64,000 bases of DNA from Chamaecyparis obtusa (lineage: Eukaryota > Streptophyta > Pinopsida > Cupressales > Cupressaceae), in assembly GCA_027943335.1 (NCBI GenBank), contig BSBK01008844.1, positions 62,001 to 126,000 of the forward strand, in the 5' to 3' direction. The notes below the pieces were generated by a model. It was given only the letters and a program-made list of their open reading frames with translations, made no database searches and was not told where the DNA came from. A program made the translations under genes and the position numbers. Positions 1 to 11,741 of the stretch are shown here, one piece after another. Positions within the stretch are counted from its first letter, which is position 1, and each line of letters begins with the position of its first letter.

Positions 1-644
1 ATTCAGCTATCAATGATGTTCTGACACGGGTTTGGGAGCCTAGGCTAACAGGCATCTCGATTCAGAGTGATAGTCCGATTATACATAGACTTTTACATAT
101 ATTTATTTGTATTTTGTAACCAGGGTTGTTATGATGAAGTAAATTTATACATAATTGACAATCTTTTTACTCTCATAGGTTACTCCTAGTGTGAGGGAGG
201 GCCCATGAGAAGCTTTCATATCTTTGTTGAACCAGTCCACTATTCTAGAGGAGGGATCACCAGATGTAAGTTTTAATTTTAGTTCAAATCATGTCCTATT
301 TTGTAGATTTATTACTCTATGTTGCACCACTCTACTAATCTCATTATTGCAAATATATATTTATAGGTCAGAGTTGGTATTGTTGGCAGGGTCCCTTCAC
401 TACCAAGGACTTATGCTAGGACACCTGATCATGGTAGGCAACCGAGAGGCCAGGTGCAGATATTTGTATTCAGTTATAATTTTAATTAAATTATGTTTGA
501 ATTATGAATTTTATATATATATATATACAAATCATATAACGTAAGCAATCTAACTTGGGTTTGAACTCATTTTTGTTGCAGGATCAATCAGAGCCTAACA
601 CTTCTTCAAAGAGGCTACATTTTGATGATCCCCCTATGGCATAG
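1..644 (+). pseudogene. 3' exons of an unrecognised multi-exon gene
   Basis: Three exons with clean plant splice sites share one phase. Exon 179-265 (29 codons) follows TCATAG and ends at GTAAGT. Exon 367-453 (29 codons) follows TTATAG and ends at GTGCAG. Exon 582-644 follows TTGCAG and ends in TAG. All introns are phase 0 and AT-rich. The terminal exons read VRVGIVGRVPSLPRTYAR, then a proline/arginine-rich stretch and DQSEPNTSSKRLHFDDPPMA. An upstream stretch near 4-98 (SAINDVLTRVWEPRLTGIS) is open and probably an earlier exon, but I cannot place its donor. The exon at 179 carries an in-frame TGA, so this copy looks inactive. I do not recognise the family; given the surroundings it may be transposon-borne. 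Confidence 0.5.
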
Positions 645-1180
645 GATGTAGTTTTAGTTTTGTGGTCATTTAGAGATGCCACTTGGTACATTTTAAGATG
701 GCATATATGCCACATTGTACACCTTGAAACATTGATTTTGTAGACATTTTGAAATGGCATGTGCCATATTTGTATATGGAGATACTTTTGATATATTTGA
801 TACTTTCTATATATAGAACATGTTCATTTTGATGTTATATTTGCATCATCTTTTTTATACATATTTATTATTCATGTCAATGGAATTGAATGGTGAAGTT
901 ATATCTTGACTATGATTATCATTATGATTTAAATTATATCTTGTTGAAGTTACATTTGTTTTTCTTTACTTTGGAATACCGTGTTCATGGAGCTTATTAT
1001 GTTTGAGGTTTAACTTTTATAGATTTTTTATGTTCTTATGTTTCATATCATTATATATACTCACTTGAGCCACTTAGTACTACATTGTTTCAATACTATG
1101 TATATACTCACTATGTATATAACTCGTCATATTGGGGTTTACTAAATGTACAGAGAAATGTAGCACTTGTGTTGTTAGGT
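645..1180. other. AT-rich non-coding stretch
   Basis: No coding signal on either strand. A stretch near 990-1024 (TTATTATGTTTGAGGTTTAA) recurs near 4130-4160 on the other side of the 358-bp satellite, so the array seems to lie between two diverged copies of one sequence. Confidence 0.5.
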
Positions 1181-3757
1181 CACTTGGGTCGAGCGTGGTC
1201 GCGAGCATTCTAGCGACTCTATGGGTGGAATGAGATTGTCACTAGTGTTTACCCAGCCAACTGAAGCCTATGGAGAAGATGGTTCCTTGCAATGTTGGAC
1301 AATTTGAAAGATACGCTAATGAGCCACTTTCAACTGACCCTCACTGCAAGTTTTGGCATCGACTGAGATTGTCTTGCCAAATGCAAATGAAGTCGAATCG
1401 CCCAAAACTAAGAGAGGTTATTGTAGACCTCAAAAATATGATCTCATAGCACCTGATGGTTTGTTGATACCTCTCACGAGGTCTGAGATATGAGCCCCAA
1501 AAGATCACTTCCCAATCATGCTTAGTGCACCTTGGGGTCACTTGGGTCGAGCGTGGTCACGAGTGTTCTAGTCACTTCATGGGTGGAATAGGGTTGTCAC
1601 TAGCATTTACCTAGCTAATCAGAGCCTATGGAGAAGATGGTTCGATACAATGTCAGACGGTTTGAAAGATACGCGACTGAGCCACTTTAAACTGACCCTC
1701 ACTGCAAGTTTTAGCATCGACTGAGATTGTCTTGCCAAATGAAAATGAATTCAAATTGCCCAAAACTAAGAGAGATTATTGTAGACCTTGGAAACATAAT
1801 CCCATAGCACCTGATAGTTTGTCGATACCTCTCATGAGGTCCAAGATACAAGCTCTGGAAGATCACTACCCAATCGTGCTTAGTGCACCTTGGGGTCACT
1901 TGGGTTGAGCATGGTCGCGAGTGTTCCGGTGACTCCATGGGTGGAACGGGGTTGTCACTGGCATTTACCTAGCTAACCAAAGCTAATGGAGTAGATGGTT
2001 CGATGCAATGTCAAACGGTTTGAAAGATATGTTGCTAAGCCGCTTTCAACTGACCCTTACTGCAAGTTTTGGCATCGACTGAGATCATCTTCCCAAATGC
2101 AAACAAAGTCAAATCACCCAAAATTGAGAGAGGTTATTGTAGACCTCAGAAACACAATCTCGTAGCACCTGATGGTTTGTCAATACCTCTCATGAGGATC
2201 GAGATACAAGCCCTAGAAGATTATTTCCCAATCGTGCTTAGTGCACCTTGGGGTCACTTGGGTCGAGCGCGGTTGAGACCGTTTCGGTGGCTCTGTGGGT
2301 GGAATGGAGTTGTCACTAGTGTTTACCTGGCCAATCAGAGCTAATGGAGAAAATGGTTCGATGCAATGTCAGACGGTTTGAAAGATACGTTGGTGAGCCG
2401 CTTTCAACTGACCCTCACTGCAAGTTTTGGCATCAACTGAGATCATCTTGCCAAATGCCAATGAAGTCAAATCACCCAAAATAGAGAGACATTATTGTAG
2501 ACCTTGGAAACATGATCCTGTAGCACATGATGGTTTTTTGATACCTCTCATGAGGTCCAAGATATGAGCCCTGGAAGATTGTTGCCCAATCGTGCTTAGT
2601 GCACCTTGGGGTCACTTGGGTCGAGCATGGTCATGACCATTCCGATGACTCCATGGGTGGAATGAGGTTGTCACTGGTGTTTACCCAGCCAACCAAAGCT
2701 AATGGAGAAGATGGTTTGATGTAATGTCAGACAGTTTGAAAGATACATTGGTGAGCCGCTTTCAACTGACCCTCACTGCAAGTTTTGGCATCAACTGAGA
2801 TCATCTTGCCAAATGCAAAAAAAGTCAAATCACCCAAAACTAAGAGAGGTTATTGTAGACCTCAGAAACATGATCTTGTAGCACCTGATGGTTTGTCAAT
2901 ACCTCTCATGAGTTCTGAGATACGAGCCCTGAAAGATCGCTGCCCAATCATGCTTAGTGCACCTTGGGGTCACTTGGGTCGAGCGTGGTCGCGAGCATTC
3001 AAGTGACTCCATGGGTGGAATGGGGTTGTCACTTGTGTTTACCCAGCCAATTGGAGCTGATGGAGTAGACAGTTCGATGCAATGTCAGACAGTTTGAAAG
3101 ATACACTACTGAGCTGCTTTCAACTGACCCTTACTGCAAGTTTTGGCATCGACTAAGATCATCTTTCCAAATGCAAATGAATTTGAATCACCCAAAACTG
3201 AGAGAGGTTATTGTAAAACTCGAAAACACAATCTCGTAGCACCTAATGGTTTTTTGATACCTCTCATGAGGTCCGCGATACTAGCCCTAGAAGATCATTT
3301 CCCAATAGTGCTTAGTGCACCTTGGGGTCACTTGGGTTGAGCGTGGTCGCGAGTGTTCCAGTGACTCCATGGGTAGAATGGGGTTGTCACTGGCATTTAC
3401 CTAGCCAACCAAAGCTAATGGAGTAGATGGTTTGATGCAATATTGAATGGTTTGAAAGATACGCTACTGAGCCGCTTTCAACTAACCCACACTGCAAGTT
3501 TTGGCATCGACTGAGATTTTCTTGCCAAATGCAAATGAAGTTGAATCACCCAAAACTAAGAGAAGTTATTGTAGACCTCAGAAACATGATCATGTAGCAC
3601 CTGATGGTTTGTCTATACCTCTCACGAGGTCTAATATACGAGCCCTGAAAGATCACTTCCCAATTATGCTTAGTGCACCTTGGGGTCACTTGGGTCGAGC
3701 GTGGTCATGAGCGTTCTAGTGACTCTATGGGCAGAATGAAGTTTTCACTAGAATTTA
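1181..3757. repeat. 358-bp tandem satellite, about 7.2 copies
   Basis: The anchor GTGCACCTTGGGGTCACTTG recurs with its first base at 1525, 1883, 2241, 2599, 2957, 3315 and 3673, exactly 358 bases apart each time. The first monomer starts near 1181 (CACTTGGGTCGAGCGTGGTC) and the last breaks off near 3757. Monomers differ by scattered substitutions, many C/T or G/A. Each monomer has a short open frame beginning MASTEI, but 358 is not a multiple of three and the frame stops in every monomer, so I treat it as non-coding. Confidence 0.95.
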
Positions 3758-4604
3758 CAATGTCATGAAAGTGAACCACCAACTTATAGTCCACACCATT
3801 TTTAGTAATGAAAAAGTTAACCCTTTTACTCTCTCGTACAAACTCATAAAGCACGTCACTTGTAGACCATAAAACACACAATGCATTATGGTACACTAGG
3901 TAGCCTGCAAGCAGTTGTATTTTACAGATTGAGTAAGTAGTCCTTGGGAACATTTCCTTGTCTGTAGTGGAAACAATTAGGTTTTCATTCTGAAACAAGA
4001 GAAGAACCAAATGGGAAAGCATGCACACTTCTTTTCTTGACCCAGTTCCGTTGCAATGATTGTTAGTGGTATGTTTGAAATTTGAATTGTGAAACTAATC
4101 ATGATTAAGCTTGTGAAATTTGAACTGTGAAGCTTATTATGTTTGAGGTTTAACCTCTATAGATTGTTTGAAATGATAAAAAATAATATCCTTAAAGCAT
4201 TAGAAACAACAATCAAACATGTAAGAATTCAAACCATGCAAATGACATAAGTAAATGACATGTAAGATCTCTTCTTGGCACTATTGGCCACCCATACATA
4301 ATTTTGGTCATAAGTCCTTATCAAGACTTCTAGGACATTTAACTTTTAAATCAAATTGATTGTTACAAATTGCCATTATAGGCTTCAAAAGATCTCAATT
4401 AACCATTAAGGATCCTTTTGTCCTTCTATCTCTAATTGGATCCATGGTGACTGTAGGCATCTTCATAGGTGCTCCTACACAAGTTACAATCCACATACAA
4501 AACCAAGTTTATTGACTCAAAATACAATCTAAGAAAGGTGAATTTAATGTATTGAAATTAAGCTTAACAAACTTAGAAAACAATGCACTAAGTTAACTTA
4601 TTAC
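3758..4604. other. No recognisable gene
   Basis: A 107-codon minus frame (4028-3705) enters the satellite and shows no known motif. The rest is AT-rich. It lies just 3' of transposase copy A and may be its trailer. Confidence 0.4.
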
Positions 4605-6615
4605 CTAGTCAAGTGTTCCTGAAGGGTCATCTCTTTGCTTCAGGGTCTCTAATAGTGCTTCATGATCAGTAGTACTAATAGTCCAAAGTTCTTTTTTCTT
4701 TGGCCTTCCTTGATGCTTTGACAACTTGACATTTGTTGCTATAACAAGGTGTGAATACATGAGAATAGTTTTGTTCTTCTCACAGTCCTCAAATGCGAGA
4801 ATTCCATTATTTATAATCATGTATGTTCGCAACCATGTTCCCGCAACAACAACTAAACTAGTAGGATATGTGAACCCATCACCATCTATCATCGATTGTA
4901 CAAGCTTCTATTTACCTCGTACACAATGTGCTACGGAACCCATGTATCCACCCACTCACTTGACTCACAATGATCCCAATCATATTGAAAACACATGGGG
5001 CAAAAACAAGCCAACTCTCATGTCCAAATGGTCCATGTACTACTATTGGAGCTTCGGAATGAATGCAGTTTTGAAGAGTCTTTCACTATTTGACAATCCA
5101 ATCTATCTCCTATAGTTCCCTCCTCAACCAACCAAAGGAATCTATGCACTGTAGAATCAAGAGTCCCCCCTGTGACAATGCTAAAGTACACCAATCAATA
5201 ATAGAATGAGCATCAAGAAGTACAACACCTGAAATCCTCAATTGCTCCTTAACTAGAGCTCTCTTCACACATGCACCTGCTCCGTCATGCTCCCCTTTCC
5301 CATGCCCTGACTCAAAAAAACTCCAAATATGAGGTACACCTCTCTCCACATGCATTCTACACAACCAATAAAACATTCTAGCATTCTTAAATTGACCAAT
5401 GCAATTATCTGACCAAATTAGATGCCTATCCATAGCAATGCCATTTTCCTACAAGAAGTCAAAATAGTTCTGGAAACAATGTTGAACAAACTCATGAGAG
5501 TGAGACTTGTCTTCGCTCATATAAAAATGGTACTCTCTTATTATCTTTCACTCATCTTTTGTGCTATCAAGGGAATGTCTATATGTGATGTGTACAAAAA
5601 TAGCAACCTGAATGGAATTGTAATATTGAGCTTGAGTCTCATTTTGGGGTACACAATAAAATGGCTTCACAGATTCAAAAGACCATAAGCCCATGTATCA
5701 ATTTGAAGCGGATCATCAAGTCTTTCTCTTCTTGCAAGTGCTCTACCCAAAGTTTTACGGTCTATATTGAAGTCAACACAAGTTTGTCTCGTCAAACGAG
5801 TCTTTCTCAACTGATGACTTACTAAGGAGGTTGTAATAACCCTCCAAGAAACTCTCTTTTTTTTTCTCTGCTAGTCCTCCCAATGCTATTGAGAGCATTG
5901 AAAAGATTCTTCACAACAATGGAATTTCTATCCATTTTCTTGTTCACACGAATCTTCAATTTCACAAGCACAAGTCTCATCTTTTGCATCTTTAACAACT
6001 GCACAAAAATTTGACATTGCTCAACCAATGTCTTATTTCCAAAAAATTGATCATAAAGTCTTGAAGCTCACAACCGAACGGTTCTATGTGACCTCTTTCC
6101 TTCCCAATTATTCATAATGTTCTCCTCAATTTCAATTAACCATTTAGGTGTTCTTGAAAGCCCCGAATTTGAAGATTGATTATCTTTATTGCAAGGGACT
6201 TCATTTCACATATAATTTGGAGATGTGTAACATTCATATGGTTCTTGTGCAACATTTTCATTCCCCAAGTCTACATTTTCAATCTCCATTTGTACATTTT
6301 CATCTTCATTCCATTCATTGTCATTCTCCAAATCTACGTTTTCATTCCCCAAGTCTACATTTTCATTCTACATCTCTACATTTTCATCTTCACTCCATAC
6401 ATTGTTATTCACAAAATTAATTTCTATATTATTTTCAAATTCAACATCCTCTTCACTTACAACTACATTTACGGGGTCACCTTGATTAATGTTTAACATA
6501 CCTTCTCTCCTTCTTGGGTGATTTTCCCTATCTTTTTCCCTAAATGCTTCAATTTCTTCATTCGTCACCTTGCTCTTCCGTTTAGCCTTTCGACGATTGC
6601 TGCTTCCCATGGTGA
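4605..6615 (-). pseudogene. Decayed DDE-like transposase, copy A
   Basis: Reading down the minus strand: a basic start (MGSSNRRKAKRKSK, 6609), an acidic section with repeated NENVDLG-type units (about 6420-6240, interrupted by TAG at 6368), a basic helical part (6028-5822), PQNETQAQYYNSIQV (about 5640), SDNCIGQFKN (about 5410), then SFFESGHGKGEHDGAGACVK (about 5320), a Cys/Trp-rich block (ELACFC, about 5050), and a closing domain with VVVAGTWLR and YSHLVIATN that ends at 4605. The spaced aspartates in the SDN and GHGKG..DG motifs suggest an RNase-H-like DDE/D nuclease; this is inferred from motif spacing. Several in-frame stops (for example TGA and TAG before the SDN motif) and frameshifts make it non-functional. 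A second copy lies at 35605-39136 on the plus strand. Confidence 0.75.
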
Positions 6616-6679
6616 AACCACAAGTTGACAAAAAAAAAATGGGACCGAAATCACATTTTTTTTCCTGCAACCCGTAAAA

Positions 6680-7081
6680 AAGTCTAAAATCTTGTGCTTG
6701 TCTAGTCTGTGGGGACAGGGAATATTTTGGTCACATATGACCAGTCAAAAATCGGGTACCCGATATGTTTAGGCAGATGAAAAAAGGGTGGGAGCAAATG
6801 AAAAAATTGAACTTTTACATATAAAATGGGGTATATAATATATAAAATGTATATTATATATATACTAGAATGTATTATATACTAATGTATATAATATATA
6901 TATAAAAGAGGCATATGATATATATTTATATAATGTATATTATATATACTAATGTATTATAATATACTAATGTATTATTTGTAATAATGTATTATATACT
7001 AATGTATATAACATATATAATATATTATATATATACTAATACATATTATATATACTAATGTATATAATATATATATAATAC

Positions 7082-7084
<3 letters not shown>
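6680..7084. repeat. AT-rich, palindrome-rich stretch
   Basis: Made mostly of repeats of TATATACTAATGTAT and TATAATGTATATTATAT, so it can fold into many small hairpins. No gene seen. Confidence 0.7.

Positions 7085-7161
<77 letters not shown>
7085..7161. repeat. (TA)n microsatellite
   Basis: About 38 uninterrupted TA units directly before the 160-bp satellite. It gives a spurious Ile/Tyr frame on the minus strand. Confidence 0.98.
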
Positions 7162-7166
<5 letters not shown>

Positions 7167-7175
7167 GATAAGGCG

Positions 7176-10100
7176 TACTAGGAACCCTAGTAATTTTGAC
7201 GGTCTAACTATACTGAATAAGTAGATGTCATCATCTATCCTTAAAACTAGTACTAGGACCCCTATGAAGACCCCATGACCCCTTTTGACATATTTGAATG
7301 CAAAAGTGTGTCCGAAGGTGTCGTAGGACCCCTTAGGACACACTTGAGCATCCCAATGTGTCCACAGGGGTCACGGGGACTTCCTAGGGGTCCTAACACA
7401 TGATAAGGCCTATTAGGACCCCTACGAAGTCCCCATGACCCCTTTTGACACATTTGAATGCTCAAGTGTGTCCAAAGGGGTCGTAGCACCCCTTAGGACA
7501 CACTTGAGTGTTCTAATGTGTCCAAAGGGGTCTCAGGAACTTCCTAGGGGTCCTAACACATGATAAGACATACTAGGACCCCTAGGAACTCCCCATGACC
7601 CCTTTTGACACATTTGAATGCTCAAGTGTGTTCGAAGGCATTGTAGGAACCCTTAGGACACACTTGAGCTTTCTAATGTGTCAAAAGGGGTCACGGGGAC
7701 TTCCTAGGGGTCCTAACGCATGATAAGGCCTATTAGGACCCCTAGGAAGTCCCCATGACCCCTTTTGACACATTTAAATGCTCAAGTGTGTCCGAAGGGG
7801 CCGTAGGACCCCTTAGGACACACTTGAGCATTCTAATGTGTCAAAAGGGGTCACAGGGACTTCTTAAGGGTCCTAACATGTGATAAGGCCTATTAGGACC
7901 CATAGGAAGTCCCCATGACCCTTTTTGACACATTTGAACACTCAAGTGTGTCCTAAGGGGTCCTACAATGCCTACGGACACACTTGAGCATTCAAATGTG
8001 TCAAAAGGGGTCAAGGGGACTTCCTAGGGGTCCTAATAGGCTTTATCATGCGTTAGGACCCCTAGGAAGTCCTTGTGACCCCTTTTGACACATTAGAATG
8101 CTCAAGTGTGTCATAAGGAGTCCTATGGCCCCTTCGAACACACTTGAGCATTCAAATGTGTCAAAAGGGATCATGGGGACTTCCTAGGGGTCCTAATAGG
8201 CCTTATCATGTGTTAGAACCCCTAGGAAGTCCCTGTGACCCCTTTTGACACATTAGAATGCTCAACTATCCTAAGGAGTCCTACGACACCTTTGGACACA
8301 CTTGAGCATTCAAATGTGTCAAAAGGGGTCATGGGGACTTCCTAGCGGTCCTAGTAGGCCTTATCATGCGTTAGGACCCCTAGGAAGTCCCTGTGACCCC
8401 TTTTGACACATTGGAACACTCAAATATGTCCTAAGGGGTCCTATGACGCCTTCAAACACACTTGAGCATTCAAATATGTCAAAAGGAGTCATGGGGACTT
8501 CCTAGGGGTCCTAGTATGCCTTATCACACATTAGGACCCCTAGGAAGTCCCCGTGACCCCTTTTGACACATTAGAATGCTCAAGTGTGTCCTAAGGGGTC
8601 CTACGGCCCCTTCGAACACACTTGAGCATTCAAATGTGTCAAAAGTGGTCATGGGGACTTCCTAGGGGTCCTAATAGGCCTTATCACACATTAGGACCCC
8701 TAGGAAGTCCCCATGACCCCTTTTGACACATTAGAATGCTCAAGTGTGTCCTAAGGGGTTATACGATGCCTTCAAACACACTTGATCATTCAAATGTGTC
8801 AAAAGGGGTCATGGGGACTTGTCCTAATAGGCCTTATCACGCGTCAGGACCCCTAGGAAGTCCCTGTGACCCCTTTTGACACATTAGAATGCTCAAGTGT
8901 GTCCTAAGGGGTCCTATGGGCCCTTCAAACACACTTGAGCATTTAAATGTGTCAAAAGGGGTCACGGGGACTTCCTAGGGGTCCTAATGCATGATAGTCC
9001 TATTAGGACCCCTACGAAGTCCTCATGACCCCTTTTGACACATTTGAATGCTCAAGTGTGTCTGAAAGCATCGTAGGACCCCTTAGGACACACTTGAGTG
9101 TTCTAATATGTCAAAAGAAGTTATGGGGACTTCCTAAGGGTCCTAACACACGATAAGATCTATTAGGACCCCTAGAAAGTCCCCATGAACCCTTTTGACA
9201 CATTTGAATCCTCAAGTGTGTTTGAAGGGGCCGTAGGACCCCTTAGGACACACTTGAGCATTCTAATGTGTCAAAAGGGGTCACGGGGACTTCCTAGGGG
9301 TCCTAAGGCATGATAAGGCCTATTAGGACCCCTAGGAAGTCCCCATGACCACTTTTGACACATTTGAATGCTCAACTTTGTCCAAAGTGGCCATAGGACA
9401 CACTTGAGTATTCTAATGTGTCAAAAGGGGTCACAGAGATTTCTTAAGGGTCCTAACATTCGATAAGGCCTACTAGGACTCCTATGAAGTCCCCATGACC
9501 CCTTTTGACACATTTGAATAGTCAAGTGTGTTTGAAGGCATCATAGGACCTCTTAGGACACACTTGAGTGTTCTAATGTGTCAACAGGGGTCACGGTGAC
9601 TTCCTAGGGGTCCTAACACCTGATAAGGCCTATTAGGACCCCAAGGAAGTCCCCATGACCCATTTTGACACATTTGAATGCTCAAGTGTGTCCAAAGGGG
9701 CCGTCGGACCCCTTATGACACACTTGAGCATTCTAGTGTGTCAAAAGGGGTCACAAGGACTTCCTAGGAGTGCTAATGCATGATAAGGCCTATTAGGACC
9801 CCTACAAAGTCCTCATGACCCCTTTTGACACATTTGAATGCTCAAGTGTTTTCGAAGGCATTGTAGGACCCCTTAGGACACACTTGAGCATTCTTATGTG
9901 TCAAAAGGGGTCTTTGGGACTTCCTAGAGGTCCTAACACGTGATAAGGCCTATTAGGACCCCTAGGAAGTCCCCATGACCCTTTTTGACACATTTGAATG
10001 CTCAAGTGTGTCCAAAGGGGATGTAGGACACCTTAGGACACACTTGAGCATTCTAATGTGTCAAAAGGGGTCATGGGGACTTCCTAGGATCCTAACATGT

Positions 10101-11735
10101 GATAAGGCCTATTAGGACCCCTAAGAAGTCCCCATGACCCCTTTTGACACATTTGAATGCTCAAGTGTGTCTGAAGGTGTCGTAGGACCTCTTAGGACAC
10201 ACTTGAGCATTCTAATGTGTCAAAAGGGGTCATAGGGATTTCCTAGGGGTTGTAACACATGATAAGGCCTACTAAGACCCCTAGGAAGTCCCCATGACCC
10301 CTTTTGACATATTTGAATGCTCAAGTGTGTCCGAAGGGGCCATAGGACCCCTTAGGACACACTTGAGTGTTCTAATGTGTCAAAAGGGGTCACGAGGACC
10401 TCTTAAGGGTCTTAACGCATGATAAGGCCTACTAGGACCCCTAGGAAGGTCACATGACTCCTTTTGACACATTTGAATGCTCAAGTGTGTTTGAAGGTGT
10501 TGTAGGACCCCTTAGGACACACTTGAGCATTCTGATATGTCAAAAGGGGTCACAGGGACTTTCTAGGGGTCCTAACACATGATAAGGCCTATTAGGACCC
10601 CTAGGAAGTCCCCATGACCCCTTTTGAGACATTTGAATGCTCAAGTGTGTCTGAAGGGGCCATAGGACCCCTTAGGACACACTTGAGCATTCTAATGTTT
10701 CAAAAGGGGTCAAGAGGACTTCTTAGGGGTCCTAACATGTGATAAGGCCTATTAGGACCCCTAGGAAGTCCCCATGACCCCTTTTGACACATTTGAATGC
10801 TCAAGTGTGTTCGAAGGTGTTGTAGGACCCCTTAGGACACACTTTAGCATTCTAATGTGTCAAAAGGGGTCACATGTACTTCCTAGAGGTCCTAATGCAT
10901 GATAAGGCCTATTAGGACCCCTAGGAATTCCCCATGACCCCTTGCGACACATTTTAATGCTCAAGTGTGTCTGAAGGGGCCGTAGGACCCCTTAGGACAC
11001 ACTTGAGCATTCTAATGTCTCAAAAGGGGTCAGAGGGACTTCCTAGGGGTCCTAACACATGATCAAGCCTATTAGGACCCCTAGGAAGTCCCCATTACCC
11101 CTTTTGACACATTTGAATGCTCAAGTGTGTCCAAAGGCATCATAGGACCCCTTCGGACATACTTGAGCATTCTAATGTGTCAAAAGGTGCCACGAGGACT
11201 TCCTAGGGGTCCTAACATCTGATAAGGCCTATTAGGACCCCTAGGAAGTCCCCATGACCCCTTTTGACACATTTGAATGCTCAAGTGTGTTTGAAGGCAT
11301 CATAGGACCCCTTAGGACACACTTGAGCATTCCAATGTTTCAAAAGGGGTCATGGGGAATTCTTAGGGGTCCTAACATGTGATAAGGCGTACTAGGACAC
11401 CTAGGAAGTCCTCATCACCCCTTTTGACACATTTGAATGCTCAAGTGTGTTTAAAGGTGTCGTAGGACCCCTTAGGACACACTTGAGTGTTCTAATGTGT
11501 CAAAAGGGGTCACAGGGACTTCCTAGGGGTCAAAACGCATGATAAGTCCTAATAGGTCCCCGAGGAAGTCCCCATGACCCCTTTTGACACATTTGAATTC
11601 TCAAGTGTGTCTGAAGGGGCTATAGGACCCCTTAGGACACACTTGAGCATTCCAATGTGTCCACAAGGGTGACAAGGACTTCCAAGGGGTCCTAATGCAT
11701 GATAAGGCGTACTAGGACCCTTAGGAAGTCATATT
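7176..11735. repeat. 160-bp palindromic satellite, about 28 copies
   Basis: The anchor CCCCATGACCCC recurs at 7271, 7431, 7591, 7751 and 7911 and onward at about 160-base steps (158-160 in places). Each monomer is a long imperfect palindrome. The left arm runs from TTAGGACCCCTAGGAAGTCC through GACCCCTTTTGACACATT to GCTCAAGTGTGTCC. The right arm is its reverse complement, from GGACACACTTGAGCATT through GTGTCAAAAGGGGTCA to GGACTTCCTAGGGGTCCTAA. Arms are about 61 nt, with a loop of about 20 nt (AAGGGGCCGTAGGACCCCTT, itself nearly self-complementary) and a 17-20 nt linker (GATAAGGCCTATT). The loop and linker are the only directional parts and show each monomer's orientation. No coding content. 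Confidence 0.96.
7920..8960. repeat. Inverted block inside the 160-bp satellite
   Basis: Outside this block the linker reads CATGATAAGGCCTATTAGG and the loop CCGAAGGGGCCGTAGG. From about 7945 the loop reads CCTAAGGGGTCCTACG and from 8026 the linker reads CCTAATAGG(C)CTTATCATG, the exact reverse complements. The forward form returns at the linker near 8978. Both switch points fall within palindromic arms, between 7900 and 7950 and between 8935 and 8978. About 6.5 monomers are flipped. Confidence 0.9.
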
Positions 11736-11741
11736 ATTTTT

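Noticed and set aside
2069..3710. Repeated MASTEI... open frames in the 358-bp satellite as a protein family
   Set aside because: The period is not a multiple of three, every frame ends within its monomer, and there are no splice or start features. Best read as chance frames in a satellite.
6148..6496. Plus-strand His/Phe/Ser repeat frames
   Set aside because: They are the antisense of the acidic NENV repeat of transposase copy A.
6999..7343. Ile/Tyr-repeat frame
   Set aside because: Translation of the TA microsatellite; the same applies to the frames at 41973-42189.
7176..11735. CRISPR-like array
   Set aside because: Monomers are contiguous and nearly identical along their length, with no unique spacers, in a plant nuclear context.
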